Origin: Argentina anserina
Taxonomy: Eukaryota; Streptophyta; Magnoliopsida; Rosales; Rosaceae
Assembly (NCBI RefSeq): GCF_933775445.1
Contig: NC_065878.1
Location: 15,201,395 to 15,265,394, forward strand
Direction of reading: 5' to 3'
DNA length: 64,000 nt
Shown in pieces: positions 48,185 to 58,589 of the stretch; the first letter of the stretch is position 1, and the number at the start of each line of letters is the position of its first letter. The translations under genes and the position numbers were made by a program. The notes beneath the pieces are model-generated. The model was not told the origin of the DNA. It was given only the letters and a program-made list of their open reading frames with translations, and did no database searches.

Positions 48185-49699
48185 TTTGGTGACGTGGCTC
48201 CTTTCGCCTTGGCGCTCTTCTTTCTCCTTCCTTGTTCTCCCTCCATCATTTCTCACCTCTCTGTTTTCTCTCCGGTGGAAAATGCCGAAGTCTGAAGCTC
48301 CATTTCGCCGCCGTTGAAGACGTGTTTCTGAAGCTACTTTGTTTTCGGATTTCGGATACTTAGTTGGGTTAGGTTTTGAATTTTGGTCGTGGCCGAGCTG
48401 GAGAATTATAACTTTCGAGTTCCAGGTACGTTATATATGGACATAACTCATAAATATTATTATCATTATTATTGTTTCTTTTGAATTATAGTTTAGTGTC
48501 TGTTTGGCTGCTGATAAAAATGTAGGGATGAAAGAATTAAATTCAGCTTGTTGAAGCAGCTTCATAGCTCGCAAGTTTGTTTAATCTTGGCAACCAAACA
48601 TGATTAGAGTTTGTAGCCGAACTTGATCTTGGTGATTTTAATTTGTTTATGGTTAAATGTAAGATGAAAGATCGAATTGCCAGAAATAGAAAAGTTTTTT
48701 TGTTTTTGTTTCTAAAGATAAGAATTAGTGTAAGATTAGAGGTAAACGAATCTAGTTAGAAAAGAGTTCACAGCTATTTAGTGAATTTGTTTGAAAGATG
48801 TTGGTTGAGGTTTTGGGTTAGGGGTACTTGTGTGATTTAGATCTGTAGAATTATGAGTTGGTGATCCCATCCATTGTTAGATGACAAGTTCACGTGTGGT
48901 TGCGGAAATACGTTCATACCCTTTTAGTTCTTAATTTGAGACTTTTAATTAAACTAGATCTGTTTGATTTTGAAGGTTTTGGTTGGTGGTGAAAGAGATC
49001 TGTGAACATATATGATCCAATTTGGAAGATTAGCAAGAGAAAGAAAGAAAACTATTGATGTAGTTGTAGACTATAGGTTAAACTGGATGATCATTCCTAT
49101 AAACTGAGTCTATAAGTTCAACTGTGGAGGACTTCAATAGTTATGAGATAACTCTTACCAACATAAAAAAAAAATCTGGGTTTTGGGTAGGATTGTAGGA
49201 ACTTATCATTTCCATTGTTCCCAGTATTTGTTTGTTTTAAATCTCAGTAAAGTTTTAAACTTTCGAAAGAGAATCTTTTCTTTTCGCTACTGTAAAGTGT
49301 CCCCAATACGTTTTTTACATGAGAGTTTAAAGTAAAACTGTTTCCTGATACTGATTACTTCAAAGTACTATACTTTGTCGAAGCAGCAGGTGCTCAACTC
49401 TTTTTATAGCCTGGTTTCTATCACCTGATTAACATCAGTCATTCACTCTTTGTTTCGAACATCTACCACACTAATAGGTATTGGTAATGACACTGTGATG
49501 TTTAATATTCCTGGCTGGACGGATAATTTCCTCTCCAATTTTCTGTTATTTATCAGCCTTGCAACATTTCATGTTATCAATTACTGCCTGAGAGACTACT
49601 CTTGATGCAGACTGGAGTCTACAGCCAATGTTAATGAACAAGGGAGTGATTCTGTAATCAAGGAAGGTCAAAACAATAGTGTGATTAGTGTCTTTACCC

Positions 49700-52675
49700 A
49701 TGGGTGACGATGATGATGTGAAATCTGTGAAAACTGAAAAATCATCTTCACCTCTGACCGCGGTAAGCTCAAACATATAATGTCTTGATACTTTGAGAAG
49801 TACTGAGGCCAAAGATAAATTTGTAGATATGTATGTCATGTCATTCTTGGTGATTTACTATAGTAGTTTGTGTGCATGTTTCCTATTTTTTGCATTGGCA
49901 GGAGCCAAAAAACCATACCAATCAGACGAATGTTCACGTCTATCCTGATTGGGCAGCCATGCAGGTTACCTATGATTTCCAGTTTTTCTCAAACTTTTGT
50001 GGATATACATTGTTTCTTTTCATATAATCTGATGCAAGTTAATGTTAGGCATACTATGGTCCTAGAGTTCCTATGCTCCCATTTTACAACTCACGAGCAG
50101 ATTCTGGCCATGCTCCCCACCCATATATGTGGGGACCGCCACAGGTATTGCCTCAAACTCAATGCAGTTAAAGGCATCCAAATTATATGCAATTTTTTCG
50201 TGCATTGTGGAGTGATTTTAGTTAACTGTACCTATTGATTCTTTCAGACAATGATGTCGCCCTATGGGGCACCTTATGCAGCAATATATCCTCACGGAAG
50301 TGTTTATGCACATTCAGCAGTTCCTTTTGTAAGTTCAAATTCTTATAACTTTTAAGTGAAGATCCGATGATTTCAATGAGCACACGATTCCTTTGCCATG
50401 GGGATTATTAATTAGATATTTTGGACTGCCTGTGTCATGAATTTGAGTTGACACAAATTTAAGCTGATCTACATTGAGACTGGAGCCTAGACTATATTTG
50501 CATCTCGCTTGTTTTAGGGGTGGAAATGTTAATGTAATATCATGTGTGCTTGGTGGCCGTCTTTGATCGTTACCTCATGCTTAAGCAAGCAGAATTAATG
50601 AACTTTCTTATTTTCTTTATGCTCAATTGTAGTCTGAATCAATTCTTCATATCCTTCCTTATTTTCTACTGTGTCTTCCTACCCCTCCGGCCTCCACAGC
50701 TCCCCTGTGTAGGATTCAGATTGTTACAGAACTCGACATAAAACTGACATACTGATTATGGCTGTTATAGGGTTCAAATGGTCAAGGGGTTCCACTATCA
50801 TCTGCTGTAAGTTTCAGCGTTCAAATTATTCTAGTTGGATGTTCCATTTTTCATATAAGTTAAGCTTACTTTGTCAAATAACGCAGGCTGCAAATTCTTC
50901 AAGTGTGGAAGCACCTACAAAGTCATCCGGTAATAATGATCGTGGGTTGGTGAAAAAATCAAAGGGATTTGATGCACTTGAAATGTCAATAGGCAATGGT
51001 ATTGCTGAGAATGCTGAAGGTGGAGCTAATCAGTCCATCCCCAAGAGGTTTGTAAACCACTTTTTTATCTTTCTTTCTTCTTTTGCTTGATTTCTTTTAG
51101 ATGGGCTATTCCTCCCAAAATCCTAGTCAATCACTCTGGAAGCCTTTTTTTTTTTGACTAAAATTCGCCTTTTGCTCGTGTATATTCCCATAATCATCCA
51201 CTACAGTGAAATTTTGTCTAATAAGTTTATTGTTAGCTAATTTTGTGAATACCATGACCACTTCTACAGTTCTGCAACTGAAGGCTCTAGTAGTGATGGG
51301 AATACATCTGGGGTGAGTGTAGTAATATCTAATTTTGGCCAGTACAATATCCGTATTAATGAATTCTTAACATATATATAATGATGGTTAGTTATAGTGA
51401 ACCTAAATTGCAATATCTTCAAATTTTATGTGCAGGCAAGTCAACCTAGACAAAAAAGAACTCGTGAGGGAACACCCAGTACTGGTATGCCTCTATTTTC
51501 AGCAACTGTTTCAATTTGCTGAACGGTATATCTGAGCTGCAAGCTTGCAATCACTCTTTTAGTATCTGTTGGCTACAATATTTTTTGTTTGTAACAGCTA
51601 TATCTCATCAGACTTTATAGTTGTCTTTGACTGATTTTATATGCTTCCAACAAACACTGCTTGTTGGGAAAATTAAATAGATCTTCCTAGAATTTGCTGT
51701 TGACTAAAAGTGTGTTGCTCAGTAGCTGGAGATCAGAAACCACAAATGCATTCCAGTCTGGCTTCTGTTAAGGATAATGCAGCTTCTGGTAAGGCATTGG
51801 GTACAACTGTTGCTGTTGTTGGTGTCCCAGCAAAATTGGTTGGACCAACAGTTTCTCCTGGCGTGACCACTGTTTTGGAACTCAAGAATTCGTCCAACGT
51901 GAACTTAAATGGTGCTACTAGTGTTCAACAAGCTGGTGCAGTTTTGCCTCAGGAGACCTGGTTACAGGTATGGTCAAACATATGTACCATGTTGTAGTTG
52001 CGACTTTATTTCTTAGGTATTTTTTGGCATTGGGCTTCATGAAGCGTAGTCATGAATTATGTTTCACAGAATGACAGAGAGCTCAAACGGGAGAGGAGGA
52101 AACAATCTAATCGGGAATCTGCTAGAAGATCCAGGTTGAGGAAGCAGGTATGCAAGTTGTGAACCTCGTAGAAATGGTCATTAGTTTTATAAATGATGCT
52201 AATGCTTTAGATTCTTCTTTCCAGGCTGAGACTGATGAACTTGCACAAAAAGTTGACGCCTTAAATGCTGATAATGTGTCTCTCAAGTCTGAAATAAATC
52301 GATTGACAGAAAATTCTGATAGATTGAGGGTTGAAAATGCGTTACTAATGGTAATCAAGATGCTATATTGGACTAGCTTTACCTTCACATACTGTTGAAA
52401 TTTCCATGTCTTGTGCTGATCTAATTTCTGTTGCAACATATCAGGAGAAACTGAAAAAGGCACGAGTAGGACAAATGGAAGAGATTATCATGAATATCAA
52501 TGATAACAGGGTTGAAACTATTAATACAGAAAACCTGCTGTCAAGAGTCAACAACTCCGGTGGATTAGCAAGAGATGTTGAGGAAGAGGGTAGCATGTAC
52601 GAGAAAAAGGCTGGCGGGAAGCTGCATCAGCTCCGGGATGCAAGTCCGCGGGCTGATGCCATTGCTGCTAGCTAA
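49700..52675 (+). CDS. G-box-binding bZIP transcription factor (GBF type)
   Basis: Twelve coding exons: 49700-49762, 49902-49964, 50049-50144, 50248-50328, 50771-50806, 50887-51047, 51270-51312, 51436-51484, 51723-51967, 52070-52147, 52225-52350 and 52445-52675. They join in frame to 423 codons. The N-terminal part is the Pro-rich MFMR region of GBFs (YPDWAAMQAYYG, HPYMWGPPQ, YAAIYPHGSVYAH). The bZIP follows: basic region N293-x7-R301 (NRESARRSR) and leucines at 311, 318, 325, 332, 339 and 346. GBFs are nuclear and bind CACGTG in light- and ABA-responsive promoters, as homo- or heterodimers. A 5' UTR intron is likely (donor after 48425, acceptor before about 49621). It is intact; the closest paralogue (GBF1, GBF2 or GBF3) is not resolved. 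Confidence 0.93.
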
Positions 52676-53511
52676 TTGTTGGACCGGTAAAGTGCAGTCC
52701 TCTTAATCTATGTAGTTTTGGCATATTAAAAGACCAAAATTACTGCTAACAAAAGCAGGGAGTGTGACCCTTGAACATGATATAAGGGTGCAGCAGAAAG
52801 CTAAGGCTCTAATCTTTACTTCGTGGTTGGTTATTTCATGACTGGTGCCTATATAGGTGTGTATTTCTAAACAGGACGATCTACAATTCAGAGGTGCTGG
52901 GATGGCCGCTGAATGTGATGTCCATTGAAGAGTGCTAGAGATTTGTTAAGAGTAGAAAAAACCTTATTGTATGAGTGTATGGGTGTTCTGTAAATTCTCG
53001 ACCCTTTTGCACAAAATGTGGTGACAATGGAATGTGCTGTATGTTGTATTGTGATAGTTATTGCTTTTATCCTTTACCTCGTGGTGCTAGAGCACCGGTC
53101 TGTTCTAGAGCTTACACGAGTAGAATCTTTCAGGTTCTGCTTAGAGAGTGATAGTTAAAATTTTGAATCACGGTTGTGATTCATGGAGTTTCAAAGCATG
53201 TTAAGATGGAACTGAATGATCTCATTTTTCCTTTTTCATATTGAGAGACAGTTCCTGAAATCTAAACCTATTTTCCTTAAGCCGGTTTCAGCAATCTGCT
53301 GAGTAATTGAATAGCATTGCATTTTATCATCACTGCTCTCATGTGCCTTGACTGAAAGACATGTCCGGGCACATACAACCACAACTAATAACATATGTCC
53401 GGGCACATATAGATGTAGTGCCTTCATATAGATTAAAATTGACTACATGCGAAAATTAAGATGTGCCCATTGTTCTTCTCAATCAGAATATCAGATGCTC
53501 TCTAACGATGC
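52676..53511. other. 3' region of the bZIP gene and convergent intergenic DNA
   Basis: Probably bZIP 3' UTR to about 53060, then spacer before the 3' end of the minus-strand MATE pseudogene. A direct repeat of ATGTCCGGGCACATA lies near 53360-53410. Confidence 0.45.
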
Positions 53512-56500
53512 GTTACTACTTGTTCTTCTCCAGTCCATTGTTCCATTCTTATTGAAGCTTGTTCTACCTGGAATTTAAATTTAAATTATAGATTCAATCA
53601 TTTGCTATAGAGTATTGACCACATACAAAAGTTACGGGATCTTAAGATACTGTAAATTCGATGTAATTACCTCTTTGTTCCAGTTGGTTTTATAGACAAT
53701 GTAGGAGAGGATCAGTGTCTGCAAGAATGTCCCGAAGATCATACCTAGCCAAATTCCCTACAACCAAACGATGAGGCATCAAAGTATTAGTCATACTAAT
53801 TCCTTGTTTGTGTCAGCAAGATTTCTTAAGACTTCAGTAGTTAGCGTAAGTTTACCTCCACTCTCAAACCTGTTCGATAGCCAAGAAGAAACCCGAGAGG
53901 TAGCTCCACAACATAATAACAAAACAGGTTTATGTAAGCTACCAAAGCTTGCCACCCTCCCCCAACAGCAACACCTGCAGAAGAAAAGAAAAGTTGGCAT
54001 TCCTAGTTCTTCAAGGAGTGATCTCCACATTAACACAAAGTTTTACCTGATATAACCGGCTAGACACTATTAAGCACCATTGTAACACTAAGAAGAATTG
54101 CTAAACGTGATACGGCATGCTGCAGGTCTTTGCTGCTGGTAAACATGATGGCGAAATGGTCCTTAGCAGCGAGGATAATTCCCCCAAAAAGAATACCAAT
54201 GAGGAGAGACTCAACTATGGTGACAATGACAGAGTATTTTGCAGCCCTTGGACGTGCTGATCCAAGCTCATTGGAGACTCGAACGCTACCAATGAAGTAA
54301 GTTGTTGATCGAGTTGATGATGATATATAGAAAATAGGAATTGGTAAAGAACACTTCCTTGCCTTATAGCTGCATTGACCCCCAATGAAAAATACACCTT
54401 CCCATCCATTCACATACATGCTAGAAGCGAAAAAACATAACAAGGTAGATTCTCATTTGGTAGAGAATTAAGCTATAGGTAGAGATCCCAGAAGTGTTTA
54501 GATATGACCTTACCATATTGAAAGGGAGCCAACAGCTATAACAGGATTCTCAAGGTGTCCAGTGAGAACAATTATGGTCATGAAATACCAAATCTCTAGG
54601 AAAAGCATTACAGCTGAAGCAAAGGACAGTTTCGCAAAGGCCTATAACTCCTTGAAAGCTGACGATGAAAATCCCTTCCAGCCATCTTTGCACCAACCTA
54701 CTACATATACCACCTGAGCCAATGTCATAACCCAGGCTGAGACATTATAGGCTGCAGCTGCACCAGTTGTCCCCCAACCCAAAACTTTGGTGAAGATACT
54801 TAGGAGTCCTATGTGTACTAGGAGTGTTGTAATGCCAATGCCTGCTAGCACTCGTACCTTGCTCTGCGCCTGCAAGAAATTTTGAGTTGGGAAGTTAAGG
54901 GCAAGTGAAAACAGCTGAGGGATAGTTTGGATGGTGAACTTCCCGGCAAGGTCAGCAACGTCGTCTTCTTGCCCTAGAAGTTTTAAGGCTGGCCCTGAGT
55001 ATATGTAGAGTGGTAGTAAACAAAAGCAAGTGACAAGCAGAATTATCCATGATCTTTGCAAGTAAACTCCTAGCATGCCTACTTTCCCAGCACCAAATGC
55101 CTGTCCACATAGAGTTTCAAGTGCACTCGCCATACCAAGCTGCAATTGTCATATATCATTCGTTACTTGATAGAGCGTTTTGTTAGAACGTCTATAAAAT
55201 ACCCTGAAAAACATCATCGTTAGTATAGAATAAGCAGAGATCGTTCAGTCCGGGGAATCAAAAGGGCCTCAACACTTATCATGTTATGGGGGATTTGGTT
55301 TGGATTCTATAACTACTACTTAAAATAAATCCTAAATTACTTATATACAATTGATCAACCACTCATCACATAACCAAAACACGAATTTTACTCAAGAAAC
55401 ATGTATAACACGTATAGAACAACATATAGGCAGCGACTTATTTCGATTATATCTAAGTCCATTTCAATTTCAATTTCAATTCTAATTAGAGTCCGAAGCG
55501 GTTCATTTAATCGTTACGACTTCTTAATTATTTAGAATCAACGAAGCGTTCAATCCTAAACATATGCTAAAAAGAGTTCAACATAACGAAGCGTTCTAGT
55601 TAAACAACAAAGTAGCACATAAGCACATTAAGTCGAATTGGAGACATGTAAGCAAGCATGGCGTCACTCATCTTGACTAAACATGCAAATTCCTAGAACT
55701 ATCACAACCCTAAACAAGTATCAATAATTGAAACACGAAGCGCATATTCAATCAAAGAATACTTTGGTGAATGAAATCGCAACCTTAGGAGAACCATGGC
55801 CTTGGCTTCCTCAAGCATTGATTTAGATGTACAAATTCAAGGAATTAATTGAAATAAAACCTAAATTAATTTCGAAATCCTACTGCCCATAGATGCTACA
55901 CATGACATACACACATATTTCATGAGTTCATGCAATCAAAACATAAAACCAAAGAAGTCTGAATTTATGTTCTTCATATATGAAACCGAAAATAACATCC
56001 AATGATTCATACAATGAATTCGAAATTTGCAGAAAATAAAAAGAAAGATTACAAGCCATGGATGAATCACACATTAGAAACCTTCTAGGATGAAGCAAGG
56101 ATGAATTCGAATTGGTGGAGGAGGAAGATGAGCACGGCTTGGTGATGATGGATGAAGGTTTTTGGCTTGAATTTTCTGGATGTATTTAGGCAGCAATTCG
56201 GCTTTGTTTGTGAGAGAATGAAGATGCCAAATATGAAGGGAGGTCGTGCCTTATATAGAGGAAGGAGGAAGAGAGGGGTTGCTAGGGTTTTTGATGAGCT
56301 GATCCACTGTTTCTTTTTTTTTCTTTTTCTTCCTTCTTTTCTTCTTCTTTCCTTTTAATTGCCGGATGAACCTTCCCTCCTTTGAGGCTGCATACATCTT
56401 CTTTTTCATCTCATTCATAAACTAAATTACTTCTTTCCTTTTTCTCCTTTTATTTCCTTCTTCTCATCTTTCTTTCCTTGAATTATCTTTTCAAATCTGA

Positions 56501-57615
56501 AAATAAAAATCGAAATTAATAAGAAGAGATAATCTATTTCGAAACTTATGTCTTAATCTAGACATTTGTTGTCTTAAAAAGACATATGTAATAGATGAGC
56601 TCAACTAGATTAGGAAAGTTTCTAATTTGCAAAAAGGAAACTTACTAGAATAAGTAAGTTACTAGAACATGAAAGTTCATTTAGGAAAGTTTCGTAATAA
56701 GAGTTGGAGTTCAAGTAGGACTTTCCAAAATGGTACGTTTACTAGTCTAACAAGGATTCCTAATGCAAACATGACTCTCAAGATATCGCCAATGCGAACA
56801 AAACGTAGAAAGATGAAGACTCCTAATTCAACTTGGTTTCCTAGTCCTATAAGGATTCCTACTCAAACTAGGACTCTAGACCAATTCTTCGTTTTTAGCT
56901 CGTTTAAGCTTAAAAACACATCCATAACCGTCCTAGACTCCTATTGTGACTCAATGACTCGATATTACAACAATAAGGGCTAAGCAAAGTACAAATGGAG
57001 GTAAAAACATATTAAGAACGTAGCACAAAGTGCTCCTATCATTACTTCAGTGGTATATACCATTGAAAGTTTTCTTTGGGAAGATAAACCATTAAAAATG
57101 GGTACTCAATATGATGCAAATTCCTAATAAAATTGTTCACTATGCTAACTGCTGTTATGCATATGGACTTGATGAATAAAAAAACAAGACACTGATACCA
57201 AACTATTGAAATATGCTAAATCTGGTAATAGAACAATACAGCAATGTGTTATAATCTGAAAATGGTATCTTATAGATTTACATGAATGGATTAGATGTAG
57301 AAACTTCTACTTACCAGGAAGCCAAAAGAGAAATTTCCGATGAGTCAGGGATATTGCAATAGCAGAGAGCTCAACATTGCCAATATGCCCAGCAAAGATG
57401 TTTGTGAATGAGTTAATGCCATAGTTGCACATCATGTTAAAGATAATTGGCCCTGCAATCAACCAAAGTTTTTTGCTCTCCACAAAGCATATGTTTTTGG
57501 CATCTTTAAAGCTTCTCATGGGCTCATAATCTCCACCAGAGCCGTTTAATAATGAAGTAAGGGTATGGACATCAGCTGGTGCAGCTTCCATGGCTGAAAA
57601 CGCATCATCAGTCAT
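53512..57615 (-). pseudogene. MATE/DTX efflux transporter, multiply disrupted
   Basis: Minus-strand exons 57315-57615, 54514-55139, 54363-54420, 54047-54285, 53856-53974, 53671-53757 and 53512-53567 cover a complete plant MATE layout. Family signatures include NSFTNIFAGHIGNVELSA, LETLCGQAFGAG, VRVSNELGSARP and IWLGMIFGTFLQT. Four lesions are visible: a frameshift near 57341 (exon 1 is 301 bp, two short of a multiple of three), a stop where Trp is expected after SSSAFKEL (54642-54644), one extra base in a run near 54379-54383, and a stop where Gln is expected after VLNSV (54060-54062). The protein would have been a vacuolar or plasma-membrane H+/organic antiporter (DTX35-like wording). Intron 1 carries a solo LTR, and a copia element sits 75 bp upstream of the start codon. 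Confidence 0.88.
55168..57041 (-). mobile_element. gypsy solo LTR in intron 1 of the MATE pseudogene
   Basis: Flanked by the exact 5-bp target duplication TTACT (55163-55167 and 57042-57046). On the minus strand it starts TGATAGGAGCACTTTGTG and ends ACAAAACGCTCTATCA, so its termini are TG...CA and themselves inversely similar over about 16 bp. There is no internal region, meaning the two LTRs of a once complete element recombined. It is the longest (1,874 bp) and cleanest copy of the LTR family in this window. Confidence 0.88.
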
Positions 57616-57689
57616 TGTTCCTTGCTTTCATGGTCAGGTAATAATACATGGAAGGATGATCTACTGATCTTAATGTCTGAAACTCCATC

Positions 57690-57811
57690 TGTTGGCGTGA
57701 ATCATGGAGGGGATTGAGGGATAATTGTTGTTAAAAGTGTATGCTTTCTGATTATATATAGGATATCAATATGTATAGATCGATTGAGAAAGTTTAATAT
57801 ATTTTTCCTCT
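57690..57811 (+). repeat. 5' LTR of copia element 3
   Basis: Begins TGTTGGCGTGAATCATGG and ends TTTTTCCTCT; the short AT-rich middle has TTATATATAGG as a possible TATA box. Confidence 0.9.
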
Positions 57812-57902
57812 TGGTATCACAGCATGCTCTGTTTTTTCTGGGATTTTTTTGTTTTTGTTTTTCTGAGTTTGGTGCGAGCTCTGCTTGTACCTTCTGTTAT
57901 TG

Positions 57903-58044
57903 ATAAGATATAGGCCAGATACATCACTTGTTCTTCGAGGAATCAGTTGCATTTTTGAAGGAGGACACAAGATTGGTATCGTTGGTCGTACATGCAGTGG
58001 GAAGTCTACTCTCATAGGTGCTTTATTTCGTCTGGTGGAGCCAT
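57903..58044 (+). pseudogene. captured ABCC (MRP-type) transporter fragment
   Basis: In frame this reads [16 protein letters not shown], then [18 protein letters not shown] and [11 protein letters not shown]. This is the start of nucleotide-binding domain 2 of plant ABCC transporters including the Walker A P-loop. At the third Gly of the usual GRTGSGK(S/T) there is Cys. The similarity begins and ends abruptly within the leader of copia element 3, in sense orientation with the element. The piece of about 47 codons may represent one exon. Elements 1 and 2 have nothing similar in their leaders. Confidence 0.85.
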
Positions 58045-58320
58045 CTGGTCGAACTCGTCTATCGTTGGTCATACAGCCAGCGGTTCTCCCGTCCAGCGGT
58101 CCTCCAACGCCGCTCTCTCGTGAACTTCCGCCGCCGCCTCGTCTTCCCCGGATGCAACTCCAAGTCAAGTCCCGCACCTCCCTCAATCTGGTCCCGGTCC
58201 TCACCGCCAACATAATCGTCCACACAATCTGGTACGGCACGTGGCAGCCCCCCCCCCTGGAAGACCGTCCAGCTCTATACCGACCAGACTGGCCGGAACA
58301 AGTCCCGCGCCTACCTCTAC

Positions 58321-58473
58321 CAAGTTCACCTCCGGCGACTTCTCCTCTGAAACCCTCAGCTGTCGCCACACCAAACTCCCCAGAGTCGCCCTCAGCTGCG
58401 GCCACGACCCAAACCACCTTGATCTGGAAACGGCACTGCCTTTTCTCGATCCTTCAGGTACTTTCCCGACCCG
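58321..58473 (+). pseudogene. probable captured aspartic-protease (A1 family) fragment
   Basis: In frame this reads [11 protein letters not shown], then [13 protein letters not shown], closely following the plant nepenthesin-like/ASPG pattern in which GDF-TETL precedes RVALGCGHDN. Just upstream another frame gives YLYQV, which in those proteins precedes the same region, suggesting a small deletion. The frame continues without a stop into the retropepsin region of the element (through DSGAS, ending at 58921). There is no ATG in the captured part. Confidence 0.55.
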
Positions 58474-58589
58474 ATCCAGCTCCAACCCGACCCGGACCAG
58501 ATTTGATGGTCTTGTGGCCGGTGCCGGTTCATCGACGGTGCACGTGCACCTAAGACATGTTTATATAAGTTTTTTGGTAACAATACCTA

